Part shown: positions 50,079-58,217 of the stretch, in pieces
Numbering within the stretch: position 1 is the stretch's first letter
Layout: each line of letters opens with the position of its first letter
NCBI GenBank assembly: GCA_049965615.1
Contig: JBMFWD010000008.1
Span: 1 to 64,000, forward strand
DNA from: Acidobacterium sp049965615
Lineage (GTDB): Bacteria; Acidobacteriota; Terriglobia; Terriglobales; Acidobacteriaceae
Direction: 5' to 3'
DNA length: 64,000 nucleotides
Notes under the pieces: model-generated
The model's database searches: none
What the model was told of the DNA's origin: nothing
Seen by the model: the letters and a program-made list of their open reading frames with translations, nothing else
Translations under genes and position numbers: made by a program

Positions 50079-50708
50079 ATGCGCGCGCGATTGATTGTCT
50101 TCGGAATATTTGTTGCCTCTCTCATGATGCCATTGGCGTCGTGGGCGGAACACCGTTTGCCGCAAGCGAAGGATGCCACGGCGTATCCGAACCGTGCCGT
50201 TCACGAGCGGGAGCATGTGGCGATTGCGGCTGTTCCTTATGTGACGGCGGAGCAGCAGAAGCTATTTGCGATTCCTTACCGGAAGTTTGGGTTTGTGCCG
50301 ATTCGGTTGATTATTACGAACATGGGCGACAAGCCGATATCGCTGGAGCAGACGCGGGTGTTCTTTATCAGCGCGAACAACGACCAGATTGAGGCGGCGT
50401 CGCCGGATGACGTGGAGCGGAATATTCCGCTTTCGTACAAAGAAGGGCGGAAGATTCCGGTGGGTCCGCTGCATGTGCCGACGCATCGAAAGGATGCGGA
50501 CTGGAAGGTGCAGCAGGACTTCCATGAGTACGAATACAACGCGGTTTCCGTGGCTCCGCACTCCACGAAGGCGGGATTTTTGTGGTATGACGTGAACGGG
50601 CTGGGCGGCGATCCGCTGCAGGGGGCGAGCCTGGTGGTGGAACAGATTGAGAATGCCGACGGGCAGCAGCTTTTTTATTTCCGCGTGCCGCTGGATAAGA
50701 AGAAGTGA
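50079..50708 (+). CDS. Exported protein of unknown function
   Basis: 209 residues from ATG 50079, preceded by AAGG. The signal peptide is ARLIVFGIFVASLMMPLASWA. The mature part is beta-rich: FGFVPIRLIITNMGDKPISLEQTRVFFISA resembles a single immunoglobulin-like or chaperone-usher-type sandwich, and YNAVSVAPHSTKAGFLWYDVNG follows. It has no cysteines and ends in four basic residues. I do not recognise a named family. It is divergent from waaA (50 bases apart), so the two may share regulation. Confidence 0.7.
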   Translation: MRARLIVFGIFVASLMMPLASWAEHRLPQAKDATAYPNRAVHEREHVAIAAVPYVTAEQQKLFAIPYRKFGFVPIRLIITNMGDKPISLEQTRVFFISANNDQIEAASPDDVERNIPLSYKEGRKIPVGPLHVPTHRKDADWKVQQDFHEYEYNAVSVAPHSTKAGFLWYDVNGLGGDPLQGASLVVEQIENADGQQLFYFRVPLDKKK

Positions 50709-50729
50709 GCGGTGAGGTGAGCCGCGGGG

Positions 50730-52217
50730 CTAGTTTTTGTCTACGCCTTTTTTCTCGCGGGCGCGCACTTTGAACCAGATGGGCGAGCCTTCGAAGCCGA
50801 AGGCTGCGCGGATCTGGTTTTCGAGGAATCGCTCGAAGGAGAAGTGCAGCTTGACGTCGCGATTGGTGAAGAGGACGAAGGTGGGTGGGGCGACGGCGGC
50901 CTGCGTCATGTAGAAGATGCGCATTTTGCGCGAGAGCGGGACGCCGGCGCGCTGGAAGTCGATCTGGTCCATGAATCGGTTCATCTGGCCGGTGGAGACG
51001 CGCTTGCGGCGCTCGGCGGCGACGTGCAGGACGGCATCGAGGACGCGGTTGAGGTGCTTGCCCTCGGCGGCGGAGATGAAGACGATGGGCGCGTAGTGGA
51101 GGTACTTGAGGTGGCGGCGTATCTGCTCCTCAAAAATTTTGCGGTCGGCAGGGGGCTTGCCGTCGGTGCGCCCGGTGGTGACTGCGTCCCACTTGTTGAC
51201 GACGATGACGATGGAGCGACCGCTCTCATGCGCGTAGCCGCCGATGGTGGCGTCGGCTGCGGTGACACCTTCGGTGGCGTCGATGATGAGCAGGGCGACG
51301 TCGCCGGCCTCGAGGTGGCGGCGAGCCATGACGACGGAGAGTTTTTCTGCCATGAGGGTGGTTTTGCCCTTGCGGCGGATGCCTGCCGTGTCGACGATGC
51401 GGAGCTGGTGGTCGCGGTAGGAGATGACTTCATCGACGGCGTCGCGGGTGGTTCCGGCAATGGGGGAAACGATGGCGCGGCTGCTGCCGGTGAGCGCATT
51501 GAGCAGGGTGGACTTGCCGACGTTGGGGCGTCCGATGATGGCGACGCGGGTTTCCTGCTGCTGGTATTCGCCGTGGGTTCGGTGGAGGGGCTCGGCGGTG
51601 GTTTCTGCTTCAGTGGGTTCGACTTCAGGTTCGTTTACGGGTTCGGCGGGGAAATCGAGGACGGTGAAGACTTCGTCGAGCAGGTCGCCGATGTTGTGGC
51701 CGTGCTCGGCGGAGATGGCAATGAGATTTTTAATGCCGAGCTGGCGGAAGTTTTCTGCCGCGGCGTCGAGCTGAGCGGTGTCAATTTTATTGACGGTGAG
51801 AAAGACAGGCTTGCCGGTACGGAGGAGCAGTCGCGCGAGGTCGAGGTCGGGCGCGGCGAGCTCGGTGCGCCCATCGACGACCATGACGATGGCCTGGGCC
51901 TCTTCGAGGGCGACGCGGGCCTGGCGGAAGATTTCTGACGGAATAAGGGCTTCGTCGTCTGGGACGATGCCGCCGGTGTCGACGAGGCGGGCGATGTGGC
52001 CGTTCCACTGGACTTCGCCGTAGATGCGGTCGCGGGTGATGCCAGGCTCGTCGCCGACGATGGAGCGGCGGGACTCGGTGAGGCGGTTGAAGAGCGTGGA
52101 CTTGCCGACGTTGGGGCGTCCCACGATGGCGAAGGTGGGCATGGCGCCGCGGTCGCCGGCGAGAGGCTGGCGGCGGCGGTGAGCGCTACTGGAGGACGGT
52201 TTGCGTGAGGATTTCAA
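50730..52217 (-). CDS. der: Ribosome biogenesis GTPase Der (EngA)
   Basis: Essential GTPase for 50S subunit assembly with two tandem G domains and a C-terminal KH-like domain. Both G1 loops are GRPNVGKST (near residues 33 and 231). G3 is DTGG in the first and DTAG in the second domain; G4 is NKID and NKWD. Two starts are possible: TTG 52217 with AAGG eight bases upstream (495 residues, adding a basic 25-residue extension) or ATG 52142 at the usual MPTFAIVGRPN without a clear ribosome-binding site. I prefer 52217 from the signal but the shorter form is conventional. The linker between the G domains is acidic, as usual. Confidence 0.93.
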   Translation of the reverse strand: MKSSRKPSSSSAHRRRQPLAGDRGAMPTFAIVGRPNVGKSTLFNRLTESRRSIVGDEPGITRDRIYGEVQWNGHIARLVDTGGIVPDDEALIPSEIFRQARVALEEAQAIVMVVDGRTELAAPDLDLARLLLRTGKPVFLTVNKIDTAQLDAAAENFRQLGIKNLIAISAEHGHNIGDLLDEVFTVLDFPAEPVNEPEVEPTEAETTAEPLHRTHGEYQQQETRVAIIGRPNVGKSTLLNALTGSSRAIVSPIAGTTRDAVDEVISYRDHQLRIVDTAGIRRKGKTTLMAEKLSVVMARRHLEAGDVALLIIDATEGVTAADATIGGYAHESGRSIVIVVNKWDAVTTGRTDGKPPADRKIFEEQIRRHLKYLHYAPIVFISAAEGKHLNRVLDAVLHVAAERRKRVSTGQMNRFMDQIDFQRAGVPLSRKMRIFYMTQAAVAPPTFVLFTNRDVKLHFSFERFLENQIRAAFGFEGSPIWFKVRAREKKGVDKN

Positions 52218-52267
52218 TGGACTGGCCTTCTGTCATTCTACGGGGATTGCGGGTCGGGAAGCGTGGG

Positions 52268-52636
52268 TCAGGCGAGTCCGGCATCGAGGCCGAGTTGTTT
52301 TGCCGCGGCCCGGAGGCGCTTGTCGCGGGTCCAAAGCTGCGTTCCGGGGGTGAGCAATGCGGAGGCGAGGAGGTGGACGTCAATGTAGCCCAGGCCGTGA
52401 CGGTACAGTGCATGACCATGGATCATGGCAAGCACTTCATGGTGCATGGCGATACGTGGTTGTCTTAGCGCATGCATTTGCGCCAACACCAATCCTCTTT
52501 TGGGTATGGAGCCCAAGGCAATCTCGCCGATCACAAAGGGATGGCCCAATGCGTTCTTGCTAAAGAGAATTTCCGCGAGTTGGCGGTCAGCCTGGCGCAG
52601 ATGATCGATCCAAATGGAAGTATCCGGCAGGATCAA
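52268..52636 (-). CDS. vapC: VapC-type PIN-domain toxin
   Basis: 122-residue PIN-domain endoribonuclease, toxin of a type II toxin-antitoxin module. The four acidic active-site positions are visible: D5 (ILPDTSIWIDH), E38 (FVIGEIALG), D86 (GYIDVHLL) and D105 (LWTRDKRL). TTG 52636 overlaps the antitoxin stop (TTGA), which gives coupled translation. The RNA target is unknown. It sits downstream of vapB and upstream of der on the same strand. Confidence 0.9.
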   Translation of the reverse strand: MILPDTSIWIDHLRQADRQLAEILFSKNALGHPFVIGEIALGSIPKRGLVLAQMHALRQPRIAMHHEVLAMIHGHALYRHGLGYIDVHLLASALLTPGTQLWTRDKRLRAAAKQLGLDAGLA

Positions 52637-52830
52637 GCGATTTTTGTCCGTCTGCGAGGAATATCCTTTATGTCCGGCATGGTTCCACCCAGCAGGGCGA
52701 GGCGGCGCGATGCTTCGACCTCGATGAGAACTTTGAGGGCTTCACGGATGAGAGCGGATTTTTCGTGGATGCCGGTGTATTCCTCGGCTTTTGCCATGAG
52801 TTCGTCGTCGAGATTGAGGGTGGTTCGCAT
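52633..52830 (-). CDS. vapB: VapB-type antitoxin
   Basis: 65-residue antitoxin. ATG 52830 has AAGGA eight bases upstream; the frame can be extended to 52863 but without a ribosome site. The N-terminus RTTLNLDDELMAKAEEYTGI is a ribbon-helix-helix DNA-binding domain, and the C-terminal half wraps the toxin. It would repress its own promoter; short inverted sequence upstream was not resolved. Confidence 0.85.
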   Translation of the reverse strand: MRTTLNLDDELMAKAEEYTGIHEKSALIREALKVLIEVEASRRLALLGGTMPDIKDIPRRRTKIA

Positions 52831-52946
52831 GGAGGGTTCCTTGTGCATCGATTTTAGCATCATTTGGTGAAGGTATTGATGTAGTTTGCATGACTCCGGG
52901 TTCCCGTGGATGGGGGGATTCCCGGTATGCTTAGCTCAGTCTGACC

Positions 52947-54941
52947 GTGTCCGATTCTTCGTCCAATCTTCCGGGATATCCCTCGCTGCATGCGTTTTTT
53001 GCGCCGGGTGGGATACTTGCGCAGTCGCAGATGCCTTATGAGTTTCGGCGGGGGCAACTGGAGATGGCGCAGGCGGTGGAGCGCGCGATTGAGGAAGGCC
53101 GGCACCTGATTGTGGAGGCGGGAACGGGAACGGGCAAAACGCTGGCGTATCTATTGCCGGCGCTCAGGAGCGGGCGGCGGGTGATTGTTTCGACAGGGAC
53201 GAAGAACCTGCAGGAGCAGCTTTATTACAAGGACATACCGTTTCTGGAGTCGTTGCTGGGGCCGCTGCGGGTGACGTACATGAAGGGCCGGGCGAACTAT
53301 CTTTGCCGGCACAAGCTGTATGCGCTGCGGAGCCAGCCGATCTTGAATGGGCTCGAAGAGATCAGCCAGTACCAGGCAATTGCCGAGTGGGAAAAGACGA
53401 CGGAGACGGGCGACCGGGTGGAGATTGACAGTTTGCCCGAGTCAAGCGCGGTGTGGACGAAGCTGGATGCGCGGAGCGAGGCCTGCCTGGGGCAGAAGTG
53501 TCCGGATTATGACCGCTGCTTTATCACCGAGATGCGGCGGAAGGCGGCGGAGAGTGACATCATCATCGTGAACCACCACCTGTTCTTTGCGGATATGGCG
53601 ATCAAGCAGCAGGCTCGGACGGCTCCGGATGCGGGTGTGCTGCCGGACTCGACGGTGGTGATTTTTGACGAGGCGCATGAGCTGGAGGATGTGGCTTCAA
53701 GCTACTTCGGGATCAGCCTGAGCAATGTGCGGTTTGAAGATCTGGCGCGGGACGTGGAGGCGACGCTGCGGACCAAGGATGCGCTGAAGGTGGAGGTGGT
53801 GCAGGCGGCGCAGATGATCCGGGAGCGAGCGCGGCTGTTTTTTGGGTCGCTGCCACGCGGGAGCGGGAACGAGGGGCGGATTCCGTTTGTGGACCGGGAG
53901 GATTTCCTGGAGATGCAGGGGGATTTGTACCTGGGGGTGATGAATTCGCTGCACCGGCTGGAGAGCGAGCTGGAGCGGCTGCGGGGCGTGGACGAGGCGG
54001 CTGCGCTGCGGAAGCGGATTGCGGATTTGCGGGAGCAGTTGAAGTTTGTGATGGAGGCGAGCGACCGGAACACCGTGTTCTGGATTGAGCGGCGGGGCGG
54101 GAAGCATGTGACGGTGCACCTGCAGGCCACGCCTATTGATGTTTCTCAACTGCTGGGCGAGCTGCTGTTTGAGGACTACGGGACGGTGGTGCTGACTTCG
54201 GCGACGCTGACGGTGCAGGGCGGGTTCGGGCACATCCGGAAGCGGCTGGGGATGGAGGATGCACGGGAGCTGGTGGTTCCTTCGCACTTTGATTACGGGC
54301 GGCAGGCTCTGCTTTATCTGCCGCAGGGGATGCCCGATCCTCGGGACCGGGAGTTCCAGGGGGAGGCGACGGCGCGGATTCGGCGGGTGCTGGAGATTAC
54401 CGAGGGGCGGGCGTTTTGCCTGTTCACGAGCTACCAGCAGATGCGCGAGGTGCACGAGCGGCTGCTGAGCGAGGTGGGGTTTCCGCTGCTGCTGCAGGGG
54501 ACGGCACCGAAGAAGGCGCTGCTGGAGGAGTTTCGGACGACGCCGCATGCGGTGCTGCTGGGGACTTCGAGCTTCTGGCAGGGGGTGGACGTGCAGGGCG
54601 AGGCGCTGAGCTGCGTGATTATCGACCGGCTGCCGTTTGCCGTGCCGTCTGACCCGGTGGTGCAGGCTCGGATGCGGGCGGTGGAGGAGCATGGCGGCAA
54701 GCCGTTCTTCGACTTTCAGGTGCCGGCGGCGGTGATTACGCTGAAGCAGGGCTTTGGGCGGCTGATCCGGTCGGTGCAGGACCGGGGGGTGCTGGTGTTG
54801 CTGGACCCGAGGCTACAGACGCAGCGGTATGGGCGCGTGTTCATGGACAGCCTGCCGCGCTACCGGGTGACGCAGGATCTGGCGGACGTGGAGGCGTTTT
54901 TTGCTTCTCCAATGACGGTTGAAGGCGGAGAGGCCGGTTAG
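52947..54941 (+). CDS. dinG-like: DinG/XPD-type ATP-dependent DNA helicase
   Basis: 664-residue superfamily 2 helicase with an iron-sulfur domain, like DinG and YoaA, unwinding DNA 5' to 3' in repair. Walker A is EAGTGTGKT (57-65) and the DEAH box is at 241-244 (IFDEAHELED). Four cysteines, C120, C180, C185 and C191, match the 4Fe-4S ligands. C-terminal helicase motifs include GTSSFWQGVDVQGE, VIIDRLPFAVPSDP and QGFGRLIRS. It starts at GTG 52947. The stop overlaps the convergent S4 gene by four bases. Confidence 0.9.
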   Translation: MSDSSSNLPGYPSLHAFFAPGGILAQSQMPYEFRRGQLEMAQAVERAIEEGRHLIVEAGTGTGKTLAYLLPALRSGRRVIVSTGTKNLQEQLYYKDIPFLESLLGPLRVTYMKGRANYLCRHKLYALRSQPILNGLEEISQYQAIAEWEKTTETGDRVEIDSLPESSAVWTKLDARSEACLGQKCPDYDRCFITEMRRKAAESDIIIVNHHLFFADMAIKQQARTAPDAGVLPDSTVVIFDEAHELEDVASSYFGISLSNVRFEDLARDVEATLRTKDALKVEVVQAAQMIRERARLFFGSLPRGSGNEGRIPFVDREDFLEMQGDLYLGVMNSLHRLESELERLRGVDEAAALRKRIADLREQLKFVMEASDRNTVFWIERRGGKHVTVHLQATPIDVSQLLGELLFEDYGTVVLTSATLTVQGGFGHIRKRLGMEDARELVVPSHFDYGRQALLYLPQGMPDPRDREFQGEATARIRRVLEITEGRAFCLFTSYQQMREVHERLLSEVGFPLLLQGTAPKKALLEEFRTTPHAVLLGTSSFWQGVDVQGEALSCVIIDRLPFAVPSDPVVQARMRAVEEHGGKPFFDFQVPAAVITLKQGFGRLIRSVQDRGVLVLLDPRLQTQRYGRVFMDSLPRYRVTQDLADVEAFFASPMTVEGGEAG

Positions 54942-55318
54942 TTGCGGCCGCGCATGCGGTTGATGAGGCGGCGGTCGCGCTTGGTGGGGCGGCCTGCGTC
55001 GGTGGCTCCGACCTCGGCCATGGCTTTGCGCTGGGCGGCGAGCCGGGCGCGGGCGTTGCGGCTGGCTTCGGATTCTTCATAGAGGGTTTGGGCGACGGCG
55101 GCGGGGCCTCGCATCTGGCTGAGGGCTTTGACTTCGACCTCGAAGTCGCCGCGCTCGGTGCGGATTTGGAGGCGGTCGCCGGGGCGGACATCTCGGGCGG
55201 GCTTGGCGTCGTTTCCGTTGGCCTGGATGCGGCCGAGGTCGCAGGCTTTGGCGGCGAGGGCGCGAGTTTTGAAGAAACGGGCGGCCCAGAGCCATTTGTC
55301 GATGCGAACGGAGTCCAT
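54938..55318 (-). CDS. hslR: S4-domain RNA-binding protein (Hsp15-like)
   Basis: 126-residue protein with an N-terminal S4 domain: VRIDKWLWAARFFKTRALAAKAC then GRIQANGNDAKPARDVRPGDRLQI, the pattern of Hsp15, which in E. coli binds stalled 50S subunits carrying nascent chains. The C-terminal half is basic (ARARLAAQRKAMAEV, then GRPTKRDRRLINRMRG). ATG 55318 is the first in-frame start. Convergent with the helicase gene. Confidence 0.88.
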   Translation of the reverse strand: MDSVRIDKWLWAARFFKTRALAAKACDLGRIQANGNDAKPARDVRPGDRLQIRTERGDFEVEVKALSQMRGPAAVAQTLYEESEASRNARARLAAQRKAMAEVGATDAGRPTKRDRRLINRMRGRN

Positions 55319-55371
55319 GGGGGTATTTTCCTACAGCGGAGCTTGTCGCCGGACGAGGGCGGTGGGGAATC

Positions 55372-55398
55372 ACCGCAAAGACCGCAAAGAGCGCAAAG
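55372..55398. repeat. Short tandem repeat (ACCGCAAAG x 3)
   Basis: Three adjacent 9-base units: ACCGCAAAG, ACCGCAAAG and AGCGCAAAG. It lies in the 293-base space between hslR and the RNB gene, which otherwise holds one copy of the palindromic repeat at 55485-55525 and no gene. Confidence 0.6.
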
Positions 55399-55484
55399 AA
55401 AAGCCGCGGAGTTTATGGGGGTGCTGGCCGCACGGGCAACCGCGCGCTTTGCGCGCCATTCCGAATTGAGCTTTCCTATTCCTG

Positions 55485-55525
55485 CCCCACTCGTCGCAAA
55501 AAACGCGATGAATGGGGTACCCGGC
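55485..55525. repeat. Palindromic repeat CCCCACTCrTCGC...GCGATGAAtGGGG, copy 1
   Basis: CCCCACTCGTCGC (55485-55497) is nearly complementary to GCGATGAATGGGG (55505-55517), followed by TACCCGGCC. Related units lie at 59414-59456 and, more degenerate, 57130-57173. Confidence 0.6.
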
Positions 55526-55611
55526 CATTTGCCATTGCTCAGTTATCCGTTGCCGGGCTCGATCATTGGGCTTATGCCCTGCAAATGTTCGACGCGGGCG
55601 ACTCAGCTTAT

Positions 55612-57075
55612 TCAGGCTTTGGCGAAGTCTATGTAGCCTTTCCAGGGGTCGGTGCGCAGGAGTTTGACGTGGAGGCGGTCGCCTACGTCCAGTCCTTTTT
55701 GTCCTTCTACTAACATGCCGTCTACGTGGGGGGCGAGGGTTCTTACGAAGGTTCCGTAGTGGTTGATGCCGGTGACTACTGCGTTGAACGTTTGTCCGAT
55801 GCGTTTGGACATGACTACGGCGGCGATTTTCTTGTGCATTTCGCGTTCGAGGCGGCGTTCTTCGTCGCCCATCTGGGTGCAGTGGGTGGCGATGGCGGTG
55901 AGTGCGCCTTCGGTGTAGGGCGAGGGTTGTTTCTGGATTGCGGCCTTGATGAGGCGCTGGGTGACGAGGTCAGGGTAACGGCGGTTGGGCGCTGTGGAGT
56001 GGGTGTAGTCCTCGACGGCGAGGCCGAAGTGGCCGGTGGGAGGATCGTTGGGCTGCTCGGCGACGTATTCGCCGGGGCCCATGAGCTTGACGATGGTGAG
56101 GGAGAGGTCGGGAAAGTGTACGGGGTCTTTGGCGCGCTGCTGGGTGAGGAATTCGTTGAGCGCCTTGGCGTCGGGGGTTCCGGGCAGGTCGGCGCCGAGG
56201 GTGGCGGCGACGCTGACGATGCGTTCCCAGCGTTTGGGGGTGCGGACGATGCGGCGGATGGAGGCGAAGTTGTTCGCAGTGAGGAAGCGGGCGACGACTC
56301 CGTTGGCGGCGATCATGAAGTCTTCAATGAGAGCGTGCGCGGGGTTCTTCTTTTCCGGGCGGAGGTCGATGAGCTGGCCGTCTACGATGATGGGCTCGCT
56401 TTCCTCCATGTCGAGGGTGAGCGCGCCGTGGCGGGCGCGTTCTTCGCGGAGGCGTTCGGCGATCTGGTGCTGGAGGCGGAGCTGGGATTGGAGTTCGGGG
56501 TCGGCAAAGGATTCGGCTGCCGGGGATGAGCCTTCAAGCCATGCGCCGACGGCGTTGTAGGTGAGCTGGGCGCGGTTGCGGACGAGGGCGGGGTAAACGT
56601 TGGATTCGCAGAGGCAGTCGTCGGAAGAGACGGTGAACTCGATGACGATGGCGTTGCGGTCCTGATTGGGGAGCAGCGAGGTGACGCCGGCGGAGAGCTC
56701 TTCGGGGAGCATCATGAAGGTGACGACGCCGGTGTAGATGGAGGTGGTGTTGCGCTGGGCGTGGTCGTCGAGGGCGGAGCCGAGGGGGACGAGCTGGCTG
56801 ACGTCGGCGATGGCGACGCGGACGCGGATGCGGCCGTCGGGGAGGGTTTCGGCGTGCTCGATCTGGTCGAGGTCGCGCGAGGTGTCGTTGTCGATGGAGG
56901 ACCAGAGGAGATGGCGGAGGTCCTGGGTGCCGGGGAGGGTTGTGGGCGGGATGGGGGCGGCGAGTTCGCTGTGGAGCTCGTCGATGGCGGCCTTGGGGTA
57001 GTCGGGCTGGAAGCCGTGCTCGATCATGGCCTGGCGGGCGGCGGAGACGAGGTGGAAGTCGGAGATGTGGTGCAT
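55612..57075 (-). CDS. RNB-domain ribonuclease (RNase II/R family)
   Basis: 3'-5' exoribonuclease of the RNase II/R family, 487 residues, shorter than E. coli RNase R (about 813) and RNase II (644) because N-terminal cold-shock domains are lacking. The RNB catalytic core starts SIDNDTSRDLDQIEH, with the metal-binding aspartates. It continues IRVRVAIADVSQLVPLGSALDDHA and ends with HFGLAVEDYTHSTAPNRRYPDLVTQRL. A C-terminal S1 domain is visible (FNAVVTGINHYGTFVRT, then VDGMLVEGQ). ATG 57075 has AGGAGG 12 bases upstream; the frame continues to 57138 without support. It probably degrades structured or small RNAs. Confidence 0.88.
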   Translation of the reverse strand: MHHISDFHLVSAARQAMIEHGFQPDYPKAAIDELHSELAAPIPPTTLPGTQDLRHLLWSSIDNDTSRDLDQIEHAETLPDGRIRVRVAIADVSQLVPLGSALDDHAQRNTTSIYTGVVTFMMLPEELSAGVTSLLPNQDRNAIVIEFTVSSDDCLCESNVYPALVRNRAQLTYNAVGAWLEGSSPAAESFADPELQSQLRLQHQIAERLREERARHGALTLDMEESEPIIVDGQLIDLRPEKKNPAHALIEDFMIAANGVVARFLTANNFASIRRIVRTPKRWERIVSVAATLGADLPGTPDAKALNEFLTQQRAKDPVHFPDLSLTIVKLMGPGEYVAEQPNDPPTGHFGLAVEDYTHSTAPNRRYPDLVTQRLIKAAIQKQPSPYTEGALTAIATHCTQMGDEERRLEREMHKKIAAVVMSKRIGQTFNAVVTGINHYGTFVRTLAPHVDGMLVEGQKGLDVGDRLHVKLLRTDPWKGYIDFAKA

Positions 57076-57129
57076 GCGGGGTGGGTTCCTCCTGAAGGGA
57101 TGAGTGTACGTGGTTTGGAGGTGGATGCT

Positions 57130-57173
57130 CCACCTCACTCATCGCGATGGTGATGCGAGGAATGGATTACCCA
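57130..57173. repeat. Palindromic repeat, copy 2 (degenerate)
   Basis: CCACCTCACTCATCGC (57130-57145) and GCGAGGAATGGATTACCCAG (57155-57174) correspond to the two arms of the repeat at 55485 and 59414, with several mismatches. Located just upstream of the RNB gene start. Confidence 0.45.
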
Positions 57174-57192
57174 GTGGGATATGGGGATGCAC

Positions 57193-57265
57193 TGCAGATC
57201 CCTTCGGCTTCGCTCAGGACAGATTCTCCGCGTCCTGTGCTTCGCGGATTCCGGTGGATGACAAC
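57193..57265. repeat. Dispersed repeat, copy 2 (TGCAGATCCCTTCGGCTTCG...GGATGACAAC)
   Basis: Same outer sequence as the repeats at 16917 and 59283 (GCAGATCCC, GCTTCGC, TTCCGG, GGATGACAAC), with its own central inverted pair CAGGAC/GTCCTG. It is followed by a run of ten T and seven G (57265-57281). It occupies the 246-base space upstream of the small 57322 gene's stop. Confidence 0.6.
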
Positions 57266-57321
57266 TTTTTTTTTGGGGGGTGCTGCTCCCATCCTTGCTG
57301 GGCAAGGATGGGGCACGCGTA

Positions 57322-57582
57322 TTACTGATCGGAGTTTTTGGGGGGTGTGTTTGAGTTGGTGGCGGCCGGCTCGGAGCGGGCGAGGTTCTGGAAGGGGTCG
57401 TGAGATGGGGTGTGGAAGGTGTTTTGGGGGTCCACATCCCATTCGCTGGACCTGGAAATTTCAGGGCCCTCGGGCTTCTGCTGCTTTCGCTCGAGCCTGC
57501 GCTCCTGCTTGGCTTGTTGCTTTTCCTGCCGGGCGCGTTCTTTTTGCCGTTTTGCGAAGGTAGGGCTGGTGCGTGGTGCCAA
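57322..57582 (-). CDS. Small highly charged protein, unknown function
   Basis: 86 residues. TTG 57582 has AAGGAG six bases upstream, a strong signal that lies within the end of the preceding gene. Residues about 10-36 form a Lys/Arg/Gln/Glu helix (KRQKERARQEKQQAKQER), followed by a polar, disordered tail with Pro and Asn. It has no signal or membrane segment. The helix suggests nucleic-acid or ribosome association; this is inference. It is last of three small reverse-strand genes headed by the omega-like gene. Confidence 0.65.
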   Translation of the reverse strand: MAPRTSPTFAKRQKERARQEKQQAKQERRLERKQQKPEGPEISRSSEWDVDPQNTFHTPSHDPFQNLARSEPAATNSNTPPKNSDQ

Positions 57583-57584
57583 AA

Positions 57585-57920
57585 CTAACTCCTTTTCTGC
57601 CGTGGACGCAGACGCCTTTTATTTTTTGATTCTTCCGCGATGACCGGGTCCGGGAGCACGCTTCCGGCCTCGCTCTGCACCAGATGGATAAAGGATTGGG
57701 GCAGGAACTGCGGATGGCAGCGGACACCCTGGCTGGTGAGGAGAAGCGTGGACTTGACGAGGGCATCCCGCTTTGCAGAGAGCTTGCGCAACTGGCTTTC
57801 CCTGGCCTGCTCGGACTCGATTCGTTCGCGGGTCCGGCTGTAGGCAATCTTGCAGTCGATGAGTTCGATGGCCTGGTAAAGATCCTGCAAGGCATGGGGA
57901 CTGTCGGGATTCGTCTGCAT
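57585..57920 (-). CDS. Small helical protein, unknown function
   Basis: 111 residues from ATG 57920 (GAGG four bases upstream). The first 65 residues predict a helical hairpin (ALQDLYQAIELIDCKIAYS, then RERIESEQARESQLRKLSAKRDAL), coiled-coil like. It has a basic C-terminus rich in Arg/Lys. No family recognised. The stop lies two bases before the next gene's start, so the two are probably one transcript with the omega-like gene 66 bases upstream. Confidence 0.6.
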   Translation of the reverse strand: MQTNPDSPHALQDLYQAIELIDCKIAYSRTRERIESEQARESQLRKLSAKRDALVKSTLLLTSQGVRCHPQFLPQSFIHLVQSEAGSVLPDPVIAEESKNKRRLRPRQKRS

Positions 57921-57986
57921 GCGACCTCGGCTGGATTGCGGGTGAGAGTTGCGTTGGTTGGGAGGGCTGCCGCGACGGGCGATGGC

Positions 57987-58217
57987 TTAGGCCGCGGGGG
58001 TGATGATGAGGGTATCAATGAGCGGCTGCGGCTTGAGCTCAGGGAACTTTACGGGGATGTAGCGGCCCTTGGAGATGTCAGCGAATGCCTGGTTTGCCGT
58101 GTCTTCTGTACGTGTGGAGTCGACGTGGAGTTTACGGATGATTTGACTGATGACTGTGGCGAGAACAAAGCGGTTCTCGATGCTGCGTCCGGCGGAATAG
58201 ACCAGATCAGAGCGCAT
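57987..58217 (-). CDS. rpoZ-like: RNA polymerase omega-subunit-like protein
   Basis: 76 residues. The N-terminal half matches the omega fold: RSDLVYSAGRSIENRFVLATV then RKLHVDSTRTEDTANQAFADI, where omega proteins have NRF..., a lysine/arginine-rich helix and a TxxxDTxN-type turn. Omega binds the beta' C-terminus and aids RNA polymerase assembly. The C-terminus (KGRYIPVKFPELKPQPL) is unlike usual omega. It is not next to gmk, the common rpoZ neighbour, but heads a small-gene operon and is divergent from a cold-shock gene. It may be the genome's only omega or a diverged second copy; the rest of the genome is needed to tell. ATG 58217 has GAGG five bases upstream. Confidence 0.7.
   Translation of the reverse strand: MRSDLVYSAGRSIENRFVLATVISQIIRKLHVDSTRTEDTANQAFADISKGRYIPVKFPELKPQPLIDTLIITPAA

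Noticed and set aside
55372..55398. Possible CRISPR-like tandem repeat
   Set aside because: Units are only 9 bases with no spacers, so it is a simple tandem repeat.
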